Shown here piece by piece: positions 1 through 5,937 of a DNA stretch of 10,775 nucleotides. Origin of the DNA: Helicobacteraceae bacterium (lineage in GTDB: Bacteria > Campylobacterota > Campylobacteria > Campylobacterales > Sulfurimonadaceae); contig WFMY01000246.1 in assembly GCA_015488855.1 (NCBI GenBank), positions 1 to 10,775 on the forward strand. Direction: 5' to 3'. Numbering within the stretch: position 1 is the stretch's first letter; every line of letters begins with the position of its first letter. The notes beneath the pieces were generated by a model. It saw only the letters and a program-made list of their open reading frames with translations, searched no databases and had not been told where the DNA came from. A program made the translations under genes and the position numbers.

Positions 1-320
1 GCGTAGTAGTCAAGGAAAAAAGATGGAGTTGAGAAGTTACAAAGAAGGTCATTGACGCACATAGCTACGAGGTCTATACCTACAGTGTTATGGATGCCAG
101 AGTCAATTGCTAGTTTGAGTTTTGTCCCAACCCCATCAGTTGCTGCAAGCATAACTGGCTCTTTGAAGCCTTTGGGAAGTTCAAAAGCACCTGCAAAAGA
201 GCCTATACCACCGAGGACACCTGGGATTTTTGTTGATTTTACCAATGGTTTGATGTTTTCTACAAAACTATTGCCTGCATCTATATCTACACCTGCATCT
301 TTATAACTTATCTGACTCAT
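1..320 (-). CDS. purM: Phosphoribosylformylglycinamidine cyclo-ligase (AIR synthetase), N-terminal part
   Basis: This enzyme closes the imidazole ring in purine synthesis, turning FGAM into AIR with ATP in the cytoplasm. About 106 codons are present before the window edge cuts the gene; the family is usually about 330-350 residues. Visible family signatures are the TDGVGTKLKLA block (about residues 61-71) and the GIDLVAMCVNDL block (81-92), followed by FFLDYY at 101-106. The segment between them, LCNFSTPS, replaces the more usual VVQGAEPL; I believe similar forms occur in Campylobacterota. The ATG at 320-318 is preceded by AGGAG at a 5-base distance, which fixes the start. Only 12 bases separate it from the stop of the small membrane protein gene upstream, so the two are probably co-transcribed. 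The identity is very clear; only the C-terminal part is unseen. Confidence 0.97.
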   Translation of the reverse strand, partial: MSQISYKDAGVDIDAGNSFVENIKPLVKSTKIPGVLGGIGSFAGAFELPKGFKEPVMLAATDGVGTKLKLAIDSGIHNTVGIDLVAMCVNDLLCNFSTPSFFLDYY

Positions 321-332
321 CTTATCTCCTAA

Positions 333-536
333 TTAGTTTGGTAGGTCACATTTCTTTGTAATTGAACAAAGGGGACAAAATCCAGTTAATCCTGCTATCA
401 ATGGTATTACACCAAGAAACCACAATAAACTTCCATCTTCACCTGCTAGTTGAAAATAGACACCGATAAAGATTAATACTAAGCCCACAGCTATTCTAAA
501 TGGTTTACAGAAATTTCTGATTTTATTAAAATTCAT
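333..536 (-). CDS. Small DUF2892 / YgaP-type membrane protein with a C-terminal CPLC motif
   Basis: A 67-residue protein with two predicted membrane segments (about 14-30 and 37-52) joined by a short acidic turn (AGEDGS). The layout of an N-terminal Asn/Arg stretch, two hydrophobic helices and a closing G-x-CP motif matches the DUF2892 family, best known as the membrane domain of the rhodanese YgaP. No rhodanese domain is present here. Unlike the usual CPLY ending, this one reads CPLC, with cysteines at 54, 57 and 63 plus one at 10. That could be a thiol or metal site, which is inference. The ATG at 536-534 has an AAGG-type ribosome site about 8 bases upstream. The gene ends 12 bases before purM and is divergent from the speE-like gene. 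The family is likely; the function is unknown. Confidence 0.8.
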   Translation of the reverse strand: MNFNKIRNFCKPFRIAVGLVLIFIGVYFQLAGEDGSLLWFLGVIPLIAGLTGFCPLCSITKKCDLPN

Positions 537-569
537 AATTTACCTTTATATATATATTAATTAAATGCA

Positions 570-601
570 ATTATATCTTTTATTAAGTAAAATTAATCCA
601 A
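570..601 (-). promoter_or_regulatory. Putative sigma70-type promoter for the DUF2892-purM unit
   Basis: On the minus strand a perfect TATAAT lies at 575-570, preceded by GA. A TTGGAT at 601-596 could serve as a -35 element, but the 20-base spacing is long, and Campylobacterota promoters often lack a clear -35. Transcription would begin near 563, giving a leader of about 27 bases. An alternating TA tract (about 548-560) lies downstream of the -10. The call rests on the -10 match and its position. Confidence 0.5.
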
Positions 602-602
602 G

Positions 603-621
603 TTAAGCTAAAATCGCTTAA
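603..621 (+). promoter_or_regulatory. Putative speE promoter -10 enclosed by an inverted repeat
   Basis: TTAAGC (603-608) and its exact complement GCTTAA (616-621) flank TAAAATC. TAAAAT at 609-614 is a plausible -10 element for the speE-coaE unit, giving a leader of about 45 bases. A symmetric site over a -10 is what a repressor operator would look like, but a 6-base arm in AT-rich DNA can occur by chance. No good -35 is seen at 17 bases. Confidence 0.4.
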
Positions 622-665
622 TTATTTAAAGGGTATTTGATAAGCCCATAAGGAAACAGAGATAT

Positions 666-1211
666 ATGAAAGAATTTATACGATATGAGATGATGGTACA
701 TGTACCTTTATGCTCGCACAAAGATCCAAAAAACATTTTAATTATTAGTGATACAAGTACAAAGTTTGAAGATGAGATACAAAAGCATACTGGGATGGAG
801 TTCGATGCTGTAACTTGTTCTTTAGATGCTCTAAGTAAACTTGATGATGCAAAGTATGATGTTGTCATCAGTGAGATAGACTTAGATGCTCTTGTGACTT
901 CACAAATCAACCGTGTTCTTAAAGAAGATGGTCTCATAGCGAGTGGTGTGACTTCACTAGATAATGTTGCAGAAGCGAAAAAGAGCATTAATACTTTAGG
1001 ACAATACACAAAGATAGTGATGCCTTTTCACATTGGTGGAGATAAGTTGGCTCTTTTAGCTTCAAAAGAGTACCATCCTACTGCAGACTTAATTTTACAA
1101 CGATCAGATATGCTTGATGGTTTAGAGTACTACAACTGTGATGTCCACATCGGTGCATTCGCTATGGGCAACTACATAAGAAAAGAGTATCTAGGGGTCA
1201 TTAAAAACTAA
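666..1211 (+). CDS. Spermidine synthase-like protein, shortened and probably non-catalytic
   Basis: A 181-residue protein resembling the Rossmann part of Campylobacterota SpeE. The segment HVPLCSHKDPKNILII (12-27) corresponds to the strand and helix leading to the cofactor loop, and the ending with HPTADLILQRSDMLDGLEYYN is typical of this clade's SpeE annotations. Several normal features are missing. The N-terminal beta domain is absent (SpeE is about 260-300 residues). The GGGDGG loop is replaced by SDTSTK, and the YDVIIxDxxDP catalytic block reads YDVVISEIDLDA. An in-frame stop at 627-629 excludes a longer N-terminus. Helicobacter pylori SpeE is known to have a divergent active site, and this looks like a further reduced relative. 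Its stop overlaps the coaE start by one base (TAATG), suggesting translational coupling. Aminopropyl transfer is doubtful; the true role is unknown. Confidence 0.78.
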   Translation: MKEFIRYEMMVHVPLCSHKDPKNILIISDTSTKFEDEIQKHTGMEFDAVTCSLDALSKLDDAKYDVVISEIDLDALVTSQINRVLKEDGLIASGVTSLDNVAEAKKSINTLGQYTKIVMPFHIGGDKLALLASKEYHPTADLILQRSDMLDGLEYYNCDVHIGAFAMGNYIRKEYLGVIKN

Positions 1212-1804
1212 TGGCTTACGAGTACGCTATCGCATTGACTGGAGGAATTGCAACTGGTAAAAGTACGGTTGCGTCTCTACTAGCGCTCAATGGGATGCGT
1301 GTGATAGATGCAGACACTATAAGTCATGAGATATTAGATGCCTCGTATGCTTGGGTCGAAGATGAATTTGGCTTAGAATATGTGGTAAATAAAAAGGTAC
1401 ACAGAGCTAAACTTGGTTTGCTTGTTTTTTCAGATGTGGATGCCAAGAAAAAGTTAGAAGAGTTCTTACATCCAAAGATTCGAGATGAGATACTTAAAAG
1501 GAGTGAAAAACAAGACACCTTTAAGTTTCCTTATCTCATAGATATACCACTTTTTTTTGAAAACAACTCTTATGATATAGAAGATTGTGTTGTGGTTTAT
1601 ACACCAAAAGAGATTCAACTAGAGCGTTTTATGAAGCGAAATGGGTATTCACAAGAGGAATCACTGGGGAGAATAGCAACACAGATGCCAATCGATGAGA
1701 AAAGATCAAAGGCTACTTGGGTGATAGACAACTCACAAAATTTGAAGCATCTCCAACAAGAAGTGGAAGATTTTGTGGAAATTATCAAAAAGAAATATAA
1801 GTAG
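1211..1804 (+). CDS. coaE: Dephospho-CoA kinase
   Basis: It phosphorylates the 3'-hydroxyl of dephospho-CoA with ATP, the last step of coenzyme A synthesis. At 197 residues it is close to the normal length of about 200. It has the P-loop GGIATGKST (11-19), the VIDADTISHE block (31-40) with the conserved DAD aspartates, LHPKIRDEI and IPLFFEN substrate-side motifs, and the C-terminal ending RIATQMP...K...VIDNS. The ATG overlaps the preceding stop by one base; the nearest purine-rich site (AGGGG, 1193-1197) is rather far, so reinitiation after the speE-like gene is likely. It ends in TAG 41 bases before dapF. The speE-coaE pairing also occurs in Helicobacter pylori, as I recall it. Confidence 0.97.
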   Translation: MAYEYAIALTGGIATGKSTVASLLALNGMRVIDADTISHEILDASYAWVEDEFGLEYVVNKKVHRAKLGLLVFSDVDAKKKLEEFLHPKIRDEILKRSEKQDTFKFPYLIDIPLFFENNSYDIEDCVVVYTPKEIQLERFMKRNGYSQEESLGRIATQMPIDEKRSKATWVIDNSQNLKHLQQEVEDFVEIIKKKYK

Positions 1805-1807
1805 TCC

Positions 1808-1825
1808 GATATTTTATAAAATATC
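1808..1825. repeat. Perfect 18-base palindrome between coaE and dapF
   Basis: GATATTTTATAAAATATC equals its own reverse complement, with no spacer. It lies in the 41-base gap between the coaE stop and the dapF ribosome site. No T-run follows, so it does not look like a terminator. It could be a dimeric regulator's binding site or a chance AT-rich palindrome. Confidence 0.6.
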
Positions 1826-1845
1826 TACATAACTAAAGGAAAATT

Positions 1846-2601
1846 ATGCAAATATCAAAATACAGTGCAAATGGAAATGACTTTGTCATTTGTCATGCAT
1901 TAGAAAAAAAAGACAGAAGTGCTCTTGCACGAGAGTTATGTGACAGACAAAATGGGATTGGCGCAGATGGTCTCATTGTACTCATCCCAAATGTTGAGAA
2001 TGATTTTGAATGGGAATTTTACAACTCTGATGGCAGTGTTGCTGCTATGTGTGGTAATGGAAGTCGTGCTTGTGCTCATTATGCGTACATCAATGAGATA
2101 GCTTCTAAAAAAATGGCATTTCTTACAGGTGCTGGAGTTATCAATGCATCTATAGTAAAAGGTCATGGTAAGAAAAAAGCTATGGTGAAGAGTGAGTTGA
2201 CTCCACCTAAAGTTTTAGATAAAGAGATAACTTTTAATGATAAATCTTGGTGGCTAATAGATACTGGAGTACCTCATTTGGTGCACTTTACAAATGATGT
2301 AAGTGTATTTGACATCGAGGAAGCTCGAGAGTTACGAAACAAATACAATGCCAATGTCAACATAGCATCTATAGAGGATGGAAATATCCGTGTAAGAACT
2401 TATGAGCGTGGTGTTGAAGCTGAAACCCTTGCTTGTGGTACGGGAATGGCGGCTTGTTTTTACAGAGCATTTAGCGAGGGTAATGTGAGTGAAAAAATAG
2501 AGGTATATCCTACAAGTGGTGAAACCTTGTATTTAGGTCACAACGGCGAGACCATCACTTTTAAAGGTGAAGTTGTCAATACTTTCAATACTGTGTGGTA
2601 G
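1846..2601 (+). CDS. dapF: Diaminopimelate epimerase
   Basis: A PLP-independent racemase that converts LL- to meso-diaminopimelate, the precursor of lysine and the cross-linking residue of Gram-negative peptidoglycan. The two catalytic cysteines are visible: C69 in MCGNGSRA and C197 in LACGTGMAAC. Other signatures are NGNDFV (9-14), NGIGADG (36-42), FYNSDGS (58-64), DTGVPHLV and RTYERGVEAET. At 251 residues it is slightly short for the family but complete, with both halves of the pseudo-symmetric fold represented. The ATG is preceded by AAAGGA at 5 bases, the clearest ribosome site of this group. It ends in TAG and converges on prfA with 9 bases between the stops. It is probably in one unit with coaE. 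Confidence 0.98.
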   Translation: MQISKYSANGNDFVICHALEKKDRSALARELCDRQNGIGADGLIVLIPNVENDFEWEFYNSDGSVAAMCGNGSRACAHYAYINEIASKKMAFLTGAGVINASIVKGHGKKKAMVKSELTPPKVLDKEITFNDKSWWLIDTGVPHLVHFTNDVSVFDIEEARELRNKYNANVNIASIEDGNIRVRTYERGVEAETLACGTGMAACFYRAFSEGNVSEKIEVYPTSGETLYLGHNGETITFKGEVVNTFNTVW

Positions 2602-2631
2602 AAGCTGAGACTAAAGTCCAGCTGCTTCTAC
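2598..2631. terminator. Hairpin shared by the converging ends of dapF and prfA
   Basis: GTAGAAG (2598-2604) pairs with CTTCTAC (2625-2631). Inside it CTG (2605-2607) pairs with CAG (2619-2621), and GAC (2609-2611) with GTC (2616-2618), leaving a TAAA loop, one bulged A and a bulged CTG. The hairpin contains the last bases of both genes. Neither strand has a proper T-run after it, so it is not a textbook intrinsic terminator, although the position suits a two-way transcription end. Confidence 0.45.
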
Positions 2632-3678
2632 AATCTTTGCTTGATGATCTGCGATAAGTGGTTCTACTACTTCATCGAGTAAACCACCACTCATAATCTC
2701 GTTGAGTCTATAAAGTGTTAAGTTGATACGATGATCACTCATGCGGTTTTGTGGGTAGTTGTAGGTACGGATTCGTCCGCTTCTATCACCTGTTCCCACT
2801 TGTGCCGCACGCTCTGCTGCATTTTCGGACTGTTGTGCATGCATCTCAAGGTCATAAAGTCTTGCTTTGAGCACTTTCATCGCTTTGTCTTTGTTCTTAT
2901 GTTGCGATTTTTGATCTTGATTGGTTACAACCAGACCAGTTGGTAAGTGAGTAATACGCACAGCAGAATCTGTTGTATTTACCGACTGCCCACCACAACC
3001 AGATGAACGCATCACATCTATCTTGAGGTCTTTATCTTCGATGGTGATTTCTACATCATCAACTTCAGCCATGATAGCTACGGTGATAGCTGATGTATGA
3101 ACACGCCCTTGGCTTTCAGTAGCTGGAACTCTTTGAACTCTATGAATGCCACCTTCGTATTTAAGGCGAGAGTAAACTTGGTCACCCTGTATGAGGGCAG
3201 TTACCTCTTTAAACCCACCAGCTTCGGATGGACTTGTAGAGATCAGTTCTATCTTCCAGCCTCTTACATCAGCGTAACGAGTATATGCTTCAAAGAGATC
3301 ACCTACAAAGATAGCTGCTTCATCTCCACCAGCTCCAGCACGAAGCTCTACGATGATATTACGATCATCGTTTGGATCTTTTGGAAGCAAGAGCATCTTT
3401 ATCTCTTCTTCTATCTCTGGTTTGCGAGGTTCAAGTTCTTTGAGTTCCTCTTTTGCCATATCGCCCATCTCTGCATCGCCTAACATCTCTTTTGTTTCTT
3501 GGATATCACTAATGAGAGTTTTGTACTCATTTGCTTTATCTACGATAGGTAAAAGGGAGGCTTGTTCTTTGGAGAGTTCTGTCATGCGTTTGATGTCAGA
3601 AGTGATGTCAGGAGAACTTAGTAAATCACTAAGTTCATCATAACGAGCGATAAACACTTGTAGTTTATCTGATAACAT
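2611..3678 (-). CDS. prfA: Peptide chain release factor 1
   Basis: RF1 reads UAA and UAG in the ribosomal A site and triggers hydrolysis of the finished peptide. The 355-residue protein is of normal length. The stop-recognition tripeptide PAT at 185-187 (in RVPATESQG) marks it as RF1 and not RF2, which carries SPF. The GGQ catalytic motif is at 229-231 in SSGCGGQSVN. The N-terminal helical domain begins MLSDKLQVF and includes the acidic ELRAGAGGDEA entry to the core at about 111-121. The ATG at 3678-3676 has only a weak ribosome site and lies 13 bases after the rpsT stop, so translation may depend on rpsT. The gene ends in TAG, a codon only RF1 decodes. Confidence 0.99.
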   Translation of the reverse strand: MLSDKLQVFIARYDELSDLLSSPDITSDIKRMTELSKEQASLLPIVDKANEYKTLISDIQETKEMLGDAEMGDMAKEELKELEPRKPEIEEEIKMLLLPKDPNDDRNIIVELRAGAGGDEAAIFVGDLFEAYTRYADVRGWKIELISTSPSEAGGFKEVTALIQGDQVYSRLKYEGGIHRVQRVPATESQGRVHTSAITVAIMAEVDDVEITIEDKDLKIDVMRSSGCGGQSVNTTDSAVRITHLPTGLVVTNQDQKSQHKNKDKAMKVLKARLYDLEMHAQQSENAAERAAQVGTGDRSGRIRTYNYPQNRMSDHRINLTLYRLNEIMSGGLLDEVVEPLIADHQAKIVEAAGL

Positions 3679-3691
3679 TGCAGTTACTTAA

Positions 3692-3952
3692 TTATATTGC
3701 ATTAACAGCTTTGTGAAGACGGCTGATTTTTCTAGCAGCAGTTTCTTTTTTTAAGACACCTTTGCTTACAAATTTGTGAATTTGTTGGTTGGCAACTTTA
3801 AATGTAGTAGTTGCTTCTTCCTTATTTCCAGCTTCGATAGCTGAACGAACATCTTTAACGATATTTTTAAGACGAGTTCTGTAAAAACGATTGCGTTCTG
3901 TTTTAACGATCGTTTGGCGAATTCTCTTTATTGATGACTTGTGATTTGCCAT
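3692..3952 (-). CDS. rpsT: 30S ribosomal protein S20
   Basis: S20 is a primary 16S rRNA-binding protein of the small subunit body. The 86-residue sequence starts MANHKSSIKRIRQ, the family's conserved N-terminus, and is rich in Lys and Arg throughout, as expected for a three-helix RNA-binding bundle. The conserved ending ...KKETAARKISRLHKAVNAI is intact. The ATG at 3952-3950 has AAGGA 7 bases upstream. It is followed by prfA after 13 bases and is divergent from glmM. As I recall it, the same rpsT-prfA pair lies beside glmM and lspA in Helicobacter pylori. Confidence 0.98.
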   Translation of the reverse strand: MANHKSSIKRIRQTIVKTERNRFYRTRLKNIVKDVRSAIEAGNKEEATTTFKVANQQIHKFVSKGVLKKETAARKISRLHKAVNAI

Positions 3953-3971
3953 GTATGAGTCCTTATTTTTA

Positions 3972-3989
3972 GGGCTATTTTGAGTGCCC
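3972..3989 (-). other. Small GC hairpin in the rpsT leader
   Basis: On the minus strand GGGC (3989-3986) pairs with GCCC (3975-3972) around a 10-base AT-rich loop, and is followed closely by the rpsT AAGGA site. Seven T's on the plus strand (3993-3999) become an A-run before the hairpin in the rpsT transcript. The stem has only four pairs, so a regulatory role is a guess. S20 synthesis is translationally autoregulated in E. coli. Confidence 0.3.
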
Positions 3990-4007
3990 AGATTTTTTTA
4001 GTTCGCA

Positions 4008-4013
4008 ATTCTA
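4008..4013 (-). promoter_or_regulatory. Putative -10 element for rpsT-prfA
   Basis: Minus-strand TAGAAT lies about 55 bases before the rpsT start. The region upstream of it is rich in T-tracts (4014-4045 read on the minus strand), as in many Campylobacterota promoters, without a convincing -35. A start near 4001 would give a leader of about 48 bases. Confidence 0.4.
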
Positions 4014-4046
4014 GCTTAAAGATAATTAAAATTAAGTTAAAGGGTG

Positions 4047-4066
4047 GTAAAATATCGTAATTTTAC
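4047..4066 (+). promoter_or_regulatory. Putative glmM promoter -10 with an overlapping inverted repeat
   Basis: GTAAAAT (4047-4053) is repeated in inverse as ATTTTAC (4060-4066) with a 6-base spacer. TAAAAT at 4048-4053 is a likely -10 element for glmM-lspA, with transcription starting near 4060. The repeat therefore straddles the start point, as a dyad operator would. It could also be chance in AT-rich DNA. Confidence 0.45.
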
Positions 4067-4084
4067 TTGAAAGCGTGGTGTTGG

Positions 4085-5428
4085 ATGAACAAATTATTTG
4101 GAACAGATGGTGTACGGGGTGAGGCTGGCTCATTTTTGAGTGCTACGAAAGCTATGCGGGTGGCGATGGCTGCGGGGATATACTTCAAAAAACATTCTAA
4201 ATCAAACAAGATACTTATCGGTAAAGACACGAGACGAAGCGGTTATATGATAGAAAATGCTATCGTGAGTGGATTGACTGCTATTGGTTATGATGTTATA
4301 GAGATTGGACCTATGCCTACACCCGCTATCGCTTACATTACTGAGTCTATGCGTTGCGATGCAGGGATTATGATAAGCGCATCACACAACTCTTTTGAAG
4401 ATAATGGGATAAAGTTTTTTGATGGGTATGGGGATAAACTCTCTGCTGAAGTAGAAGCTGAGATTGAAGCTATATATGCCGATGATGCACTCATAGAGTC
4501 TGCACAACTAACAGGAAAGCAAATTGGTAAAGCTAAAAGGATAGATGATGTTATAGGGCGTTACATAGTTGCTCTTAAAAACTCTTTTCCAAGAGACTTG
4601 AGTCTTCAAGGGATGCGTATAGTCCTTGACACAGCAAATGGAGCTGCATATAAAGTAGGACCAACTGTCTTAGAGGAGCTAGGTGCAGATGTATTAATGC
4701 TACATAATCAACCCAATGGATACAACATAAATGAAAACTGTGGAGCCCTAGATACGAAAGATCTTGCTGATACAGTTTTAACTTTTCGTGCAGACATCGG
4801 AATAGGGCTTGATGGAGATGCAGATAGACTTGTAGTGGTTGATGAAAAAGGTGAAGTCGTTGATGGGGATCAACTCTTAGGTGCCTTAGCTGTCTATATG
4901 AATGAACAATCACTTCTCAAAGGTGGTGGTATGGTTGCAACGGTGATGAGCAACCAAGGTTTAGAAGATTATATGGATGAGCATTCGTTACAGCTTTTGC
5001 GTTCAGATGTAGGTGATAAAAATGTTTTAGAGGTTATGAAAAAGGAGGGTATGAATTTTGGAGGGGAGCAAAGTGGGCATGTTATCATGCATGATTTTGC
5101 AAAAACTGGTGATGGTCTTGTTTCGGCACTTCAAACTCTCGCTCTCGTACTCTCAAAAGGTAAATCCGCTTCAGAAGTGCTTCGTCCTTTTCCATTGTAT
5201 CCGCAAAAATTAGTTAACATACATATCAAAGAAAAATTGCCACTTGGTGAGATAGTTGGTTTAAATACACTTCTTCAAAGTATAGAAAATAAAAAAATAC
5301 GCCATCTTGTACGCTACTCAGGCACTGAAAATAAACTGCGTATACTTCTCGAGGGTAAAGATGCAAAAGAGATGCATGCACAGATGGAGACACTTGTAGA
5401 GTTTTTTGAGAAAGCACTCAATGGATAA
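4085..5428 (+). CDS. glmM: Phosphoglucosamine mutase
   Basis: It interconverts glucosamine-6-phosphate and glucosamine-1-phosphate on the way to UDP-GlcNAc, needed for peptidoglycan and lipid A. The active-site serine that carries the phosphate is S100 in ISASHN, the metal-binding loop is DGDADR at 243-248, and the C-terminal phosphate-binding loop is RYSGTENKLR. The protein has 447 residues, the normal length. I start at the ATG at 4085 (MNKLFGTDGVRG), which matches the family N-terminus; the frame is open back to a TTG at 4067, but that would add six atypical residues. The ribosome site is weak. Its last 8 bases overlap lspA, so the two are coupled. Helicobacter pylori ureC is this gene. 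Confidence 0.98.
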   Translation: MNKLFGTDGVRGEAGSFLSATKAMRVAMAAGIYFKKHSKSNKILIGKDTRRSGYMIENAIVSGLTAIGYDVIEIGPMPTPAIAYITESMRCDAGIMISASHNSFEDNGIKFFDGYGDKLSAEVEAEIEAIYADDALIESAQLTGKQIGKAKRIDDVIGRYIVALKNSFPRDLSLQGMRIVLDTANGAAYKVGPTVLEELGADVLMLHNQPNGYNINENCGALDTKDLADTVLTFRADIGIGLDGDADRLVVVDEKGEVVDGDQLLGALAVYMNEQSLLKGGGMVATVMSNQGLEDYMDEHSLQLLRSDVGDKNVLEVMKKEGMNFGGEQSGHVIMHDFAKTGDGLVSALQTLALVLSKGKSASEVLRPFPLYPQKLVNIHIKEKLPLGEIVGLNTLLQSIENKKIRHLVRYSGTENKLRILLEGKDAKEMHAQMETLVEFFEKALNG

Positions 5429-5876
5429 TAAAATTTTAAAACTCAATACTGTTCTTTTACTCACTCTCGTAGGTGTCTTCATCATAGATCAAAATATTAA
5501 GTTGCTCTTCATAGAAGGATTTAGATATTACACTGATTGTATAGACTTGATATTAGTTTACAACAAAGGTGTTGCTTTTTCTATGTTTGCATTTTTGGCG
5601 GAGTGGCTTAAGTATATTCAGCTGGTAATGGTTGTTGGGATTTTGATATATGTTATAAGCCTAAAGCAACTTTGCTATGCCCTTCCTGCAGGAATTTTAC
5701 TTGGGGGAGCATTTTCAAATATCTATGATAGGTTTATTCATGAGGGTGTTGTTGACATGGTCTATTGGCATTGTGGATTTAACTTTGCTGTATTTAACTT
5801 TGCCGATGTAATGATAGATTTGGCAGTTGTATGGTTCTTGATACTCCACTTCAAACCTACTTTATGCAAAAATTAA
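5421..5876 (+). CDS. lspA: Lipoprotein signal peptidase (signal peptidase II)
   Basis: An inner-membrane aspartyl protease that removes signal peptides from diacylglyceryl-modified prolipoproteins. The 151-residue protein has four hydrophobic segments (about 8-24, 59-79, 84-101, 128-146). The two catalytic aspartates are D112 in GVVDMV and D129 in FNFADV. Conserved N48-K-G-V-A-F and N100-IYDR precede them. The ATG at 5421 is preferred over an in-frame TTG at 5406, because it gives the usual short N-terminus (MDNKILKLN). It overlaps the end of glmM by 8 bases, and no strong ribosome site is seen beyond GAGAAAG inside glmM, so coupling is likely. The adjacent glmM is also an envelope gene. Confidence 0.97.
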   Translation: MDNKILKLNTVLLLTLVGVFIIDQNIKLLFIEGFRYYTDCIDLILVYNKGVAFSMFAFLAEWLKYIQLVMVVGILIYVISLKQLCYALPAGILLGGAFSNIYDRFIHEGVVDMVYWHCGFNFAVFNFADVMIDLAVVWFLILHFKPTLCKN

Positions 5877-5888
5877 CTTATTTTTTGG

Positions 5889-5894
5889 TATTAT
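5889..5894 (+). promoter_or_regulatory. Possible -10 element before tig
   Basis: TATTAT preceded by a T-run (5881-5886) in the 61-base gap between lspA and tig. It fits the T-rich upstream pattern of Campylobacterota promoters, but has no -35 and only five of six consensus bases. Readthrough from glmM-lspA is the alternative. Confidence 0.3.
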
Positions 5895-5937
5895 TAGCTC
5901 AAATTAGAGTGACAATAAGAAATATAAAAGGAAATTG

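Noticed and set aside
626..1009. 127-residue minus-strand reading frame opposite the speE-like gene
   Set aside because: Ser-rich shadow composition and no ribosome site. The speE-like frame has family similarity and neighbours in phase with its strand.
3097..3483. 128-residue plus-strand reading frame opposite prfA
   Set aside because: Antisense to the core of RF1, with no family resemblance and no start signals; a shadow.
4067..4084. Upstream TTG start for glmM adding MKAWCW
   Set aside because: The family N-terminus begins at MNKLFGTDGVRG, the added residues are atypical, and TTG here lies almost at the supposed transcription start.
4575..4913. 112-residue minus-strand reading frame inside glmM
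   Set aside because: It is antisense to a clearly functional gene and rich in His, Leu and Gln as expected of a reverse-frame shadow; no ribosome site or domain is seen.
5797..5804. Short repeated TTTAACTTTGC stretch near the end of lspA
   Set aside because: It encodes the FNFAVFNFAD catalytic region, whose repeated residues explain the DNA repeat; not an independent element.
5866..5887. A-run and T-run after lspA resembling an AT-only terminator
   Set aside because: The stem would be only A-T pairs with poor geometry; too weak to call.
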